Assembly: GCA_009838075.1 (NCBI GenBank)
Contig: VXSG01000081.1
Coordinates: forward strand, 1 to 64,000
Direction of reading: 5' to 3'
Origin: Boseongicola sp. SB0665_bin_10
GTDB lineage: Bacteria > Pseudomonadota > Alphaproteobacteria > Rhodobacterales > Rhodobacteraceae
Length of the DNA stretch: 64,000 nucleotides
Each line of letters starts with the position of its first letter. The first letter of the stretch is position 1. Under the pieces are notes generated by a model. The model was not told where the DNA came from. It saw only the letters and a list, made by a program, of their open reading frames with translations, and did no database searches. Shown here piece by piece: positions 40,706 to 49,673 of the stretch. The translations under genes and the position numbers were made by a program.

Positions 40706-41992
40706 ATGTTCACGCCTGACTTCAGGTCGGAACCCTATTGGTGGGACCGAACCCCGCGTCCGGAGCTTGCCTTCGGCGACCTTCCGCCTTCGGCAGATGT
40801 CGCGGTCGTGGGTTCAGGCTACACCGGGTTGAACTCGGCAATCGTGACCGCACGAGGAGGGCGCTCAACACTCGTTCTTGACTCGGACGATGCCGGCTTT
40901 GGGTGCAGCACGCGCAATGGTGGGCAGATAAGCACCAGCATCAAGCCCTCGCTGGGCGAACTCACCAAGAAGTACGGGTCGCAAACTGCGTTCGACATCT
41001 TGAAGGAAGGGCAGACCGCCCTGTCCTGGATCGGCGACTTCATCCGGAACGAGCAAATGGATTGCAACTTCATGGTCCCAGGCCGGTTTCACGCGGCTCA
41101 CAGCTCGCGCGCGTTTGCCAGGCTGGTTCGGCAAGTCACAAGCCAGCCGCCTGGGCTGGAGGTTCCGTACCGTATCGTTGAACGCGGCGACCAACAGGCA
41201 GAGATCGGCACCGACAGCTACCATGGCGGCATCGTGTTCGAAAGGCACGCAAGCCTGGACCCGGCACGGTATCACAAGGCGCTGCTGGACCTTGCGGTCG
41301 CTGCGGGCGCACAGGTTGCCACGCATGCCAGGGTCACCTCGATTGAAGAGTCCGGGCAAGGATTCGTCCTGCGGACCAGTCGCGGTGAAGTGCGCGCACG
41401 GGATGTCGTGATAGCCACAAATGGCTACACGTCGGGCTTGACCCCCTGGTTGCGGCGGCGCGTCATTCCAATAGGCAGCTACGTGATCGCGACGGAACCG
41501 ATTGACGAGGGCGTGATGGACCGGCTCATGCCGACGAACCGGATCGTCAGCGACAGCCGCAAGGTCGTCTACTACTACCGCCCGTCACCGGATCGCCGGA
41601 GGATCGTCTTTGGGGGGCGCGTTTCGAGCAGCGAGACGAACACGAAGCGGAGTGCGATCCGGCTCAAGCGCGACCTTGACAGGCTCTTCCCGGATTTGCG
41701 TGACACCAGGATCAGCCACAGTTGGATGGGCTACGTCGCCTATACCTTCGACTCGTTGGCCAATGCCGGCAAACGCAATGGCATGCACTATGCCATGGGA
41801 TATTGCGGATCCGGCGTCTCGGTGGCGAGTTACCTGGGCATGCGGGTCGGGCAGCAGGTCTTGGGACTGAAGGACGGGCGGACTGCTTTTGATGGCATTC
41901 CCATGACGACAAGGCCGCTCTACCTTGGCAGGCCTTGGTTCCTGCCCGTTTCGGTCGCGTGGTTCAGGTTCGTGGATGGCCTGAACCTCTGA
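40706..41992 (+). CDS. FAD-dependent amine oxidoreductase (DAO family, PuuB-like)
   Basis: 428 residues from the ATG at 40706 (the frame extends 38 codons upstream without support). FAD-binding VAVVGSGYTGLNSAIVTARG (about 32-51) with acidic end LDSD, then GFGCSTRNGGQIS, a GVSVASYLGMRVGQQVL C-terminal FAD contact and a YCGSG turn. Relatives oxidise secondary amines such as gamma-glutamylputrescine, sarcosine or dimethylglycine to an imine or aldehyde. The polyamine-type importer follows, so its substrate is probably an imported amine. A short hairpin (GACCCG/CGGGTC) follows the stop. Confidence 0.85.
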   Translation: MFTPDFRSEPYWWDRTPRPELAFGDLPPSADVAVVGSGYTGLNSAIVTARGGRSTLVLDSDDAGFGCSTRNGGQISTSIKPSLGELTKKYGSQTAFDILKEGQTALSWIGDFIRNEQMDCNFMVPGRFHAAHSSRAFARLVRQVTSQPPGLEVPYRIVERGDQQAEIGTDSYHGGIVFERHASLDPARYHKALLDLAVAAGAQVATHARVTSIEESGQGFVLRTSRGEVRARDVVIATNGYTSGLTPWLRRRVIPIGSYVIATEPIDEGVMDRLMPTNRIVSDSRKVVYYYRPSPDRRRIVFGGRVSSSETNTKRSAIRLKRDLDRLFPDLRDTRISHSWMGYVAYTFDSLANAGKRNGMHYAMGYCGSGVSVASYLGMRVGQQVLGLKDGRTAFDGIPMTTRPLYLGRPWFLPVSVAWFRFVDGLNL

Positions 41993-42218
41993 CCCGAATG
42001 ATGCGGGTCTTGCGAGAGGCGTTCTTGCATGGCCGACCTGGCGACGCGACGGCGAAAGTGCCTGGGCAACCGCGCGCAAACCTTGGAATCAACTTGCTCC
42101 GGTCATCGGCCGAACGACATTTGGCATTGCGGATCATGCCGGTGGACATTCTCTGCCGGCATCATCTATGGTCTGAGCGCAATTGGCGTAAACGCCACAA
42201 AACGGGGAGGAATTCACC

Positions 42219-43277
42219 ATGGAAATTCGGACTAGACTTGCGGCCGTGATTGCCGCGACCCTTGCGCTGGGCGCGGCCGCGGCAGCGGAACCCATCACGG
42301 TCGTGTCGTGGGGCGGCAGCTATGGCCAGGCGCAGGACAATGCCCTGTTCAACGACGCATCCAAGAATTCTGGCATCGAGATCATTCGTGAATCCGGCGC
42401 CAGCATGTCGAAGGCCTGCCTGCAGGTGGAGTCAGGCGCGGTGACGTGGGATCTCGTGGTCACGGGGTCCGGTGGCGCGGCCGCCGCCGCGGCCAAGGGC
42501 TGCCTGGAGAAGATCGACTATAGCGTCGTGGACGTGTCAGATTTCTATCCCAATACCTACACGGACTATTGCGTTGGCTCCGACGTGTTTGCCACCGTCA
42601 TGGCATGGAACACCGACAAGTACGGTGCGCCGGGCAGCGACGGCGCCCCGAACGGCTGGGCCGACTTCTTCGACGTCGAGAAATTCCCCGGCACCCGTGC
42701 GTATCGTGCCAACAATGTTGACGGCGCATTGGAACCGGCCTTGATGGCGGACGGCGTGGCGCCGGAAGACGTCTACAAGGTGCTTGCAACCCGCGAAGGC
42801 AAGGAACGCGCAATCAACAAGATCCGCGAGCTGAAGCCGCATATCGCCGTCTTCTGGGAATCAGGAGCGATGCAGGCTCAGCTGATGAAGGACGGCGAAG
42901 TCGACATGACCACCGGCTGGAACGGTCGCTTCGACAACGCGAAGAAGGATGGCGCCACCGTCGGCTATACCTTCAACCAGGCGCTCCTGGACTATGACTG
43001 TTTCGCAATGCCGAAGGGTGCGCCGAACAAGGACACCGCCATGGCATTCCTGGCCGAGGTGTCGAAGGCCGAGTATCAGGCAAACCTTCCGTTTCACATC
43101 ACCTATGGACCGACCAACAAGAAGGCCTATGAAGTGACAACGGCGCCTGCGGAACTGATCCGGGCTTTGCCGTCCCACCCGGACAACGTGCCGTTCATGG
43201 TTCCGGTGAGCCTTGACTGGTACGCGGAACACCGAGCGGAGGCGCTGGAACTGTATATCGAGATGCTCAGCGAGTAA
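42219..43277 (+). CDS. ABC transporter substrate-binding protein, polyamine type (PotD-like)
   Basis: 352 residues. The signal peptide RLAAVIAATLALGAAAAA (residues 5-22) is followed by EPITVVSWGGSYGQAQDNAL, the start typical of family-1 spermidine/putrescine-type binding proteins. Also visible: TTGWNGRFDNAKKDG (ligand pocket Trp and Asp) and SLDWYAEHRAEALE at the end. Its leader GGGGAGGAATTCACC is nearly the same as that of the other binding protein at 58488. A GC hairpin follows the stop. Substrate probably a cationic or methylated amine. Confidence 0.88.
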   Translation: MEIRTRLAAVIAATLALGAAAAAEPITVVSWGGSYGQAQDNALFNDASKNSGIEIIRESGASMSKACLQVESGAVTWDLVVTGSGGAAAAAAKGCLEKIDYSVVDVSDFYPNTYTDYCVGSDVFATVMAWNTDKYGAPGSDGAPNGWADFFDVEKFPGTRAYRANNVDGALEPALMADGVAPEDVYKVLATREGKERAINKIRELKPHIAVFWESGAMQAQLMKDGEVDMTTGWNGRFDNAKKDGATVGYTFNQALLDYDCFAMPKGAPNKDTAMAFLAEVSKAEYQANLPFHITYGPTNKKAYEVTTAPAELIRALPSHPDNVPFMVPVSLDWYAEHRAEALELYIEMLSE

Positions 43278-43294
43278 TCTCTGCAAGCAGGCAT

Positions 43295-43319
43295 CGCCGG
43301 GCGCGTGTCGTGCCCGGCG
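43295..43319 (+). terminator. Hairpin between binding protein and ATPase genes
   Basis: CGCCGGGC (43295-43302) and GCCCGGCG (43312-43319) form a perfect 8-bp stem with a 9-nt loop, 18 nt after the binding-protein stop. No T-run. Such structures stabilise or attenuate the transcript so that binding protein exceeds permease; inferred here. Confidence 0.5.
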
Positions 43320-43360
43320 GTTGCACATGCATCGATTCCCGCTTGAAACCGAGTTTCGCC

Positions 43361-44464
43361 GTGACTGACGTTCCACAGGGCACGACCGCGTTACCGATAC
43401 GGATCAGGGATCTGACCAAGCGATACGGCTCTGTCTATGCGCTGAATTCGGTTGACCTGGATGTCCACAGCGGCGAGTTTCTCACGCTTCTGGGGCCATC
43501 TGGTTCTGGCAAGACCACTCTCCTGATGGCGATTGCCGGGTTCAACCGCCCGGACTCCGGCAGCATTCGGTTTGGCCAGGACGAGGTCATCCTGACGCCA
43601 CCTCACAAGCGTGAAGTTGGCATGGTGTTTCAAAGCTATGCCTTGTTTCCGCATATGAACGTCGCGGAGAACATAGGCTTTCCCCTGAAACTGCGCGGCA
43701 TCAGCGGGGCGGAGCGTGCGATGCGCGTCGAAGGGGCGCTGGAAACCGTCCAGCTTTCCGGGTTCGGCGCGCGCAACATCGACCAATTGTCCGGTGGGCA
43801 AAGGCAGCGCGTCGCGTTGGCACGTGCCTTCGTGTTCGGACCGCGGATCCTGTTGATGGACGAACCGTTGTCGGCGCTGGACAAGAAACTTCGCGAGCGG
43901 ATGCAGATCGAGCTCAAGCACCTGCATCGCAAGCTCGGCGTGACAACGGTTTACGTCACCCACGACCAGCGCGAGGCTCTGACGATGTCCGACCGGATCG
44001 CGGTCATCAACGACGGCGAATTGGTTCAACTGGACGCGCCGGAAGCGATCTACAACTGCCCCGCAAACGCATTTGTCGCCGATTTCATCGGGGAGTCGAC
44101 GATGCTGCCATTGACGAGAGACGACGCGGGCGCGCTGTCTTTCAGGGGCCAGAAGGTGGGCGACGCAGGCACGGACCAGGCCAAGGACTGGACGCTTGTC
44201 GTGCGGCCGGAACGCCTGTTCTTCGCCGGAGCCGGAGCCGAAACGGACGACCAGGCCATCGTGCTGAAGGGCGTCTTGCGAGAATCCGTCTTTCAGGGCG
44301 AATCCGAAATGGCGCTTGTCGCGATTGACGACGCCACGGAAGTGGCAGTCAGGTTCGGCACCAGCGGCAGGGCAAGTCCTGCTGGCGGCAGCACCGGCGA
44401 CCAGGTCTCCATCGGCCTCGACCGCAGCGACGTGATCATCATCCCTGGCGGGCAAGCCGTTTGA
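43361..44464 (+). CDS. ABC transporter ATP-binding protein (PotA-like)
   Basis: 367 residues with GTG at 43361; a GTG 17 codons earlier is possible. Walker A GPSGSGKT (45-52), Q-loop VFQSYALFPHMN, signature LSGGQRQRVALARA (143-156), Walker B LLMDEP (164-169), switch His in THDQREALTMSD. The C-terminal 120 residues form the TOBE regulatory domain. It energises the importer formed by the next two permeases. Stop overlaps the next start as TGATG. Confidence 0.92.
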   Translation: MTDVPQGTTALPIRIRDLTKRYGSVYALNSVDLDVHSGEFLTLLGPSGSGKTTLLMAIAGFNRPDSGSIRFGQDEVILTPPHKREVGMVFQSYALFPHMNVAENIGFPLKLRGISGAERAMRVEGALETVQLSGFGARNIDQLSGGQRQRVALARAFVFGPRILLMDEPLSALDKKLRERMQIELKHLHRKLGVTTVYVTHDQREALTMSDRIAVINDGELVQLDAPEAIYNCPANAFVADFIGESTMLPLTRDDAGALSFRGQKVGDAGTDQAKDWTLVVRPERLFFAGAGAETDDQAIVLKGVLRESVFQGESEMALVAIDDATEVAVRFGTSGRASPAGGSTGDQVSIGLDRSDVIIIPGGQAV

Positions 44465-45375
44465 TGGCGCATGCTGACGCAGACGGTTCGCGATCGGGAA
44501 GGCACCTTCACGAGGCGGCGCTGAAGCGTCAGCACACGCGTGAGCAATGGTCGATACTGAGCCTGGTCGTGCCGGCCATGATCGTCATCGTCCTGATCAT
44601 CCTGATCCCGCTGTCGTGGCTGTTCTACCTGTCGTTCCTGGGGGACAATGGCGGGTTCTCGCTCGAAAACTACCACAAGATGACGCAGTACAAGTCGTAC
44701 TACCGGATCTTTGTGACGACGTTTCAGGTGAGCATGCTGACCACGCTGGCCTGCATCGCCCTTGGCTACCCGTTGGCGTTCTTCCTGGCCCAGCTGCCGC
44801 CCAGGTGGGCGGGCGTCTTCATGTTGGCCGTCTTGCTTCCGTTCTGGACGTCGCTCCTGGTGCGCACCTATGCCTGGCTGGTGCTGCTGCAGAAGCGGGG
44901 CATACTGAACGAATTCGCAATGCAGGTCGGCCTGTGGGAAACGCCGATCAAGCTCGTGCACAACATGACAGGCACGCTCATCGGCATGGCGCATATCATG
45001 CTGCCGTTCCTCATCCTGCCGCTCTACAACGCGATGCGGAAGATCGACAGGGACATGATGCATGCCGCCGCCAACCTTGGCGCCAATCCGGTCAATGCAT
45101 TCTGGCGGGTCTATTTCCCCCTTTCGCTGCCGGGCATGGTTGCGGGCTCGTTGATTGTCTTCGTCCTGTGCCTCGGGTTCTATGTGACCCCTGCCGTCCT
45201 GGGCGGCGGCCGGGTCATCATGGTCTCGAACCAGATCACCGCCATCCTGGAGAATCAGTTCGACTGGGGAGCGGCAAGCGCGCTCGGGGTCGTGCTGCTG
45301 GTTGCCACGACCTTCACCCTTTACGTTGCTGCGCGCGTCTTCAAGTTCGATGCGGCCCTCTTTGGGAGAGATTGA
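44464..45375 (+). CDS. ABC transporter permease (PotB-like)
   Basis: 303 residues. Six transmembrane segments beginning at about residue 30 (ILSLVVPAMIVIVLIILIPL). The EAA-like loop appears as MHAAANLGANPVNAFWRVYFPLSLPG (AA-x3-G-A), which contacts the ATPase. It forms a heterodimeric channel with the following permease. The start overlaps the ATPase stop. Confidence 0.9.
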   Translation: MAHADADGSRSGRHLHEAALKRQHTREQWSILSLVVPAMIVIVLIILIPLSWLFYLSFLGDNGGFSLENYHKMTQYKSYYRIFVTTFQVSMLTTLACIALGYPLAFFLAQLPPRWAGVFMLAVLLPFWTSLLVRTYAWLVLLQKRGILNEFAMQVGLWETPIKLVHNMTGTLIGMAHIMLPFLILPLYNAMRKIDRDMMHAAANLGANPVNAFWRVYFPLSLPGMVAGSLIVFVLCLGFYVTPAVLGGGRVIMVSNQITAILENQFDWGAASALGVVLLVATTFTLYVAARVFKFDAALFGRD

Positions 45376-46197
45376 ATGAACTGGTGGAGCCGCCCCGCGG
45401 CAGACACCCAGATCACGCATGGCAGGCGCCTGTGGCTCTACGTCCTTTCGGCGATCATCATGCTGCTGCTGGTCGCTCCGACCCTGATCGTCGTTCCGAT
45501 GTCATTTTCGGATTCGCAGTACCTCGAGTTTCCTCCCAGCACTTGGTCCCTGCGCTGGTACGAGGAGTACCTTGGCTCGTCCAAATGGATGCGTGCGACG
45601 GCAACGTCTTTCCAGGTCGGGTTCCTGACGATGCTCGTTGCAACGCCGCTCGGGATCATGGCCGCTTACGCGCTGTTCGTCTCGCGCCACCGTGCGACAA
45701 GGGCGATCTTCCTGTTGCTGATCACCCCGATGATCGTGCCGGTGATCTTGATCGCGATCGGGACATTCTACGCCTATGGCCGTGTCGGCATGAACAACAC
45801 GATTGCGGGGCTGGTGCTCGCGCACTCCGCCCTTGCGTTGCCGATCGCGATCATTGTCATCACTGCGGGGCTAAGGTCCTACGACCTCAGTCAGGAACAG
45901 GTGGCGCGCAGCCTGGGCGCCACCCGAACAAGGGCGTTCTTCCTCATTACGTTGCCCCAGATCCGGTTCTCCGTCATCACGGCGGCGCTGCTGTCGTTCC
46001 TGACGTCGTTCGATGAGGTGATCATCGCGATCTTTGTTTCCGGCGGCGCCAATGCGACCCTGACGAAGCACATGTTCGCGGCGCTGCGCGACTACATTGA
46101 TCCGACGATCGCGGCGATCTCGACAATCATGGTCATCTTGTCGTCTGCGCTCCTGCTCCTGACCCAGTTCCTTGGCTCGAAAGGAAAGAGGAACTGA
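45376..46197 (+). CDS. ABC transporter permease (PotC-like)
   Basis: 273 residues, starting immediately after the stop of the first permease with GGGAGAG upstream. Six transmembrane segments; EAA loop QEQVARSLGATRTRAFFLITLP. PVILIAIGTFYAYG and the TSFDEVIIAIFVSG block are typical of PotC/PotI. Completes a four-gene importer. Confidence 0.9.
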   Translation: MNWWSRPAADTQITHGRRLWLYVLSAIIMLLLVAPTLIVVPMSFSDSQYLEFPPSTWSLRWYEEYLGSSKWMRATATSFQVGFLTMLVATPLGIMAAYALFVSRHRATRAIFLLLITPMIVPVILIAIGTFYAYGRVGMNNTIAGLVLAHSALALPIAIIVITAGLRSYDLSQEQVARSLGATRTRAFFLITLPQIRFSVITAALLSFLTSFDEVIIAIFVSGGANATLTKHMFAALRDYIDPTIAAISTIMVILSSALLLLTQFLGSKGKRN

Positions 46198-46252
46198 TGT
46201 GGCGTTGCGTCATGACAGTGCCTGGCGCTGCAGGCGGCAGCGAGCTTGTTCG

Positions 46253-47422
46253 ATGACGCCGCACAAGGGCGCGTCCCTGTCTTTCCAGCCTCGAATCCGA
46301 AAGGGCGCGTTCTTTGACGCGTCCTGGAGGTACGGGTGCCGCGCGTTTTCGGTCTACAACCGCACCTATATCTCAAGCACCTTCTCCACGCCGCTGGAGG
46401 AATACCGGAAGGTGACTGAAGACGTCGCGATCTGGCCCGTGATGGGCGAACGGCAAGTCGAAATTTCCGGACCGGACGCGGCGGGCTTCGTGCAGTTCCT
46501 GACCCCGCGGGACATGACCGGATGCATGGTCGGGCAATGCAAGTATGCGTTGATCACCTCGGTCGAAGGCGGCATCCTCTGCGATCCAATCATCCTTCGC
46601 CTGGCGGAGGACCGGTTCTGGCTCTCGACATCGGACTGCGACCTGGAGCTTTGGGCAAGGGGTGTCGCAGTTCATTCGCCGATGCGGGTCAAGATCAGGG
46701 ATGCGGGAGTGTCCGTGATCCAGGTACAGGGACCAAAGTCGCCTCGCTTGATGGCCAATCTCTTTGGCGAAAGCATCCTCGACCTCAAGTACTTCCGGCT
46801 CGCGTTCACGGATTTCCAGGGCCAGACGCTCACGGTTTCGCGCACTGGATGGAGCGGCGAATTCGGCTACGAGATCTACCTAGGGAACCCTGACCAGGGC
46901 GACGCCTTGTTCGATGCGCTGATGCAGGCCGGAAGTGATTGCGGCGTCGCCCCCGGCGCAGTCAGCCAAGCGCGGCGCATCGAAGCTGGCATCCTGTCCT
47001 GGGGCGTGGACATGTCTCAAGACGAGAACCCGTATGAAGTCGGGCTGGACCGCTTGGTGGAACTGGACGGCACTCGGGAATTCATCGGTCGGGCGGCATT
47101 GGCGAGGCTGAAGGGGCAGCGGGTGAAAAGAAGGCTCGTCGGCATGAGAATCGAGGGCTCGGCGCTGGACCCGAACGAAGATCCCTGGCCGCTGACACGG
47201 AACGGCGAGGCTTCAGGCCGGCTCACGAGCCTGGCTTACTCGCCCCGGCTGGAGACAAATGTCGCGCTCGGACTGGTGCCGGCCGAACAGGCGATTGTCG
47301 GAACGGAACTCATGGCGGGCACTTGGGACGGACCGCGCAAGGCGCGGGTCAGCGAACTTCCGTTCTTGCCCAAACGCCAGCAAGGGGATGCGCGCGAGCT
47401 ACTGGCCTCGACCGGGACCTGA
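46253..47422 (+). CDS. DmdA-family tetrahydrofolate-dependent demethylase (T-protein fold)
   Basis: 389 residues from the ATG at 46253 (MTPHKGASLSFQPRIRKG); an earlier ATG at 46172 lies inside the permease gene. The core reads ERQVEISGPDA, FLTPRDM, VGQCKYALITSVEGGIL, DPIILRLAEDRFW, VIQVQGPKSPRLM, RTGWSGEFGYEIY, matching by memory the order in DMSP demethylase DmdA and its relatives rather than GcvT. Enzymes of this family move a methyl group from a sulfonium or amine to tetrahydrofolate. Context with an amine oxidase, an importer and an acyl-CoA ligase suggests a methylated onium or amine substrate; DMSP itself is not proven. The C-terminal domain (barrel) is complete. Confidence 0.78.
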   Translation: MTPHKGASLSFQPRIRKGAFFDASWRYGCRAFSVYNRTYISSTFSTPLEEYRKVTEDVAIWPVMGERQVEISGPDAAGFVQFLTPRDMTGCMVGQCKYALITSVEGGILCDPIILRLAEDRFWLSTSDCDLELWARGVAVHSPMRVKIRDAGVSVIQVQGPKSPRLMANLFGESILDLKYFRLAFTDFQGQTLTVSRTGWSGEFGYEIYLGNPDQGDALFDALMQAGSDCGVAPGAVSQARRIEAGILSWGVDMSQDENPYEVGLDRLVELDGTREFIGRAALARLKGQRVKRRLVGMRIEGSALDPNEDPWPLTRNGEASGRLTSLAYSPRLETNVALGLVPAEQAIVGTELMAGTWDGPRKARVSELPFLPKRQQGDARELLASTGT

Positions 47423-47468
47423 ATCCGAAGGGCCGGGAACGCCGAAACCAACAGGAAAGGAACGCAAA

Positions 47469-47975
47469 TTGGCCAGGATCACCGCGATCAATCACATCGC
47501 CTTCGCCGTCAAGGACCTGCCCGCGGCATTGGACAATGCCATCAACATGCTTGGTGGCGAGATGATGATGGAGTTCGAGTCCCTTGAGGACAGGTACCAG
47601 GGCGCCTGCGTCCGGTTCGGCGTCAGCATCATGAGCTTCATTTCCAGCAACGACCCAGACAGCTTCATCTCGAAATACGTGGAAAGGCATGGCAACGGGA
47701 TCCAGCACATCGGGTTGGAGATCGACGACATCGAGGAATATGTGACCGAGCTCGAGGCCAAGGGCGTGAAGCTCGACAAGTCCGAGATGGAGGACGATGA
47801 CTATCAAGAGGCGCTTGTGGGCCCCAAGACCGGCAATGGCGTGGTGTTGCAATTGACCGGCTGGAAGGCGGGGCCGTTCGACGCGACGCATGAAGGTTGC
47901 GAACGGCTGTGCCAAAAGTACTCGCAGAACCCCAAGTTGAACCTGTTGTCCGGAAACCAGCTGCCCAAGGAATAG
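47469..47975 (+). CDS. VOC-superfamily protein (methylmalonyl-CoA epimerase-like)
   Basis: 168 residues, TTG start preceded by AGGAAAGGA. Two beta-alpha-beta-beta-beta modules: INHIAFAVKDLPAALDN with a metal-ligand His at about 8, and GIQHIGLEIDDIEEYV with the second His at about 79. At the place where epimerases carry a glutamate the sequence is VVLQLTGW, a Gln. A C-terminal extension of about 25 residues follows. Metal-dependent epimerase, lyase or dioxygenase action on a CoA or keto acid intermediate is plausible; the changed ligand warns against naming it an epimerase. Confidence 0.75.
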   Translation: MARITAINHIAFAVKDLPAALDNAINMLGGEMMMEFESLEDRYQGACVRFGVSIMSFISSNDPDSFISKYVERHGNGIQHIGLEIDDIEEYVTELEAKGVKLDKSEMEDDDYQEALVGPKTGNGVVLQLTGWKAGPFDATHEGCERLCQKYSQNPKLNLLSGNQLPKE

Positions 47976-47988
47976 GCACGGTGCGGCG

Positions 47989-49608
47989 ATGATGCGGAAC
48001 CGGCATTTCGAGGTCTGGCCCGACGGGCTGCCGTACAGCTTGCCGCCGTCGGAGCATTCGGTTCTGCACAACTTGATCCAGGCCGTCAGCGCGGCACCGG
48101 ACCGGACGGCCATTTGGTACTACGGCCGTCGCATCACGTTTCGCGAACTCGCGACGGAGGTCCGGCACCTCGCGGGCTTTCTGCATCACGAGCTTGGCAT
48201 CCGTGCCGGCGACCGCGTCGCGATCTACATGCAGAACGCAACGCAGTTCGTTGCGGCCTACTACGCCATTCTTGCCGCGAATGCAGTGATCGTTCCGGTC
48301 AACCCGATGTGCCGCCGGGCAGAGCTTCGGTACATCGTCCGGGATTCAGGGACCCGGGCGATCATCTACGGTGCCGAGTTGGCCGAAGAGGTGGCGGCAG
48401 TTCACGACGACTGCGGGCGCCCCGGGCTGGTCCACGCGCGATACCGTGACTACGCTGCGGACGGCCAGGACTTTCCTGCGGAGTTTGCAGGATTCGCGAC
48501 CGCTGCCACGGGCACGGCATGGGCTGACGCGTTGGCCATGGAGTGCGGAGCGCCCACCCATGATCGGCGCCCCGAAGATTGGTGCATCATCCCGTACAGC
48601 TCCGGGACCACGGGTCAGCCAAAGGGCTGCCTGCACACCCATGCCAGCGTGAACGCCGTGATTTTCGGCTATTCAAGGTGGATCGGGGTCAAGCCCGGGT
48701 CCCGCGTTCTCGCCACGCTGCCGCTATGCCACGTGACGGGCATGCAGCATTCGATGAACCTGCCAATCCTGACGAGATCGACAACCTACCTGATGACTCG
48801 GTGGAACGCCGCACTGGCCGCAAAGCTCATCCAGCAGGAGCGGATCGAGCACTGGCGCTCGATCACCACGATGATGATCGACTTCATGTCGCTGCCGGGG
48901 ATCCAGGACGTCGATGTCTCGTCGCTCAAGGCAATTGGCGGCGGCGGCGCGCAGATGCCTGCGGGCATCGCGCGGAAGATGTCGGAGCTGATCGGCCTCG
49001 ACTATATCGAGGCCTACGGCCTGTCAGAGACCATTGCGCCCACCCATATCAATCCGCCACACGCGCCCAAGCGCCAATGCCTTGGCATCCCGATCTTTGA
49101 CGTGGATTGCCGAATAGTGGACCCGGACACGCTGGAAGAGCTTGGATCCTGCGAACCCGGCGAGATTGTCATCCACGCGCCGCAGGTCTTTCAGGGATAC
49201 TGGCAGCGCCCGGAAGAGACCGAGGCAGCGTTTCTGACGCTCGACGGCAAGCGGTTCCTGCGAACGGGCGACATCGGTTACATGGATGACGAGGGCTACT
49301 TCTTTTTCGTTGACAGGCTGAAGCGGATGGTAAGCGTCTCCGGCCTCAAGGTCTGGCCTGCGGAGGTTGAGGCTGTCCTGCACGCCCACCCGGACGTAAG
49401 GGAGGCCTGCGTCGTCGGCGATCCGGACCCGCGTACGGGCGAGGCTGTACGTGCCGTGATCGTGCCGCGCAAGCGTCCGCTGGATGCACAACGCCTGACG
49501 GACTGGTGCCGCCAGAAAATGGCTGCCTACAAGGTTCCCAAGCGATTCGAGTTCCGAGACCGTCTTCCCCGCTCGGGCGCAGGCAAGGTCCTTTGGAAAG
49601 ATCTCTAG
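47989..49608 (+). CDS. AMP-forming acyl-CoA ligase
   Basis: 539 residues. Adenylation motifs: P-loop YSSGTTGQPKG (about 204-214), YGLSET (about 344), FLRTGDIGYMDDEGYF (about 418-434), KRMVSVSGLKVWPAEVE, and the catalytic lysine in GAGKVLWKDL at the C-terminus. It activates a carboxylate as acyl-AMP and then acyl-CoA. It lies 13 nt after the VOC gene in cluster 1. DmdB or CaiC-type roles (activation of a methylated or onium acid) are possible; sequence alone does not choose. Confidence 0.88.
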   Translation: MMRNRHFEVWPDGLPYSLPPSEHSVLHNLIQAVSAAPDRTAIWYYGRRITFRELATEVRHLAGFLHHELGIRAGDRVAIYMQNATQFVAAYYAILAANAVIVPVNPMCRRAELRYIVRDSGTRAIIYGAELAEEVAAVHDDCGRPGLVHARYRDYAADGQDFPAEFAGFATAATGTAWADALAMECGAPTHDRRPEDWCIIPYSSGTTGQPKGCLHTHASVNAVIFGYSRWIGVKPGSRVLATLPLCHVTGMQHSMNLPILTRSTTYLMTRWNAALAAKLIQQERIEHWRSITTMMIDFMSLPGIQDVDVSSLKAIGGGGAQMPAGIARKMSELIGLDYIEAYGLSETIAPTHINPPHAPKRQCLGIPIFDVDCRIVDPDTLEELGSCEPGEIVIHAPQVFQGYWQRPEETEAAFLTLDGKRFLRTGDIGYMDDEGYFFFVDRLKRMVSVSGLKVWPAEVEAVLHAHPDVREACVVGDPDPRTGEAVRAVIVPRKRPLDAQRLTDWCRQKMAAYKVPKRFEFRDRLPRSGAGKVLWKDL

Positions 49609-49673
49609 CCGGAATTCTCGCCAGCCAGGGTGGCATGGGACGGCGCGCCGCGACATGCCGTCGACGGCTGCGC

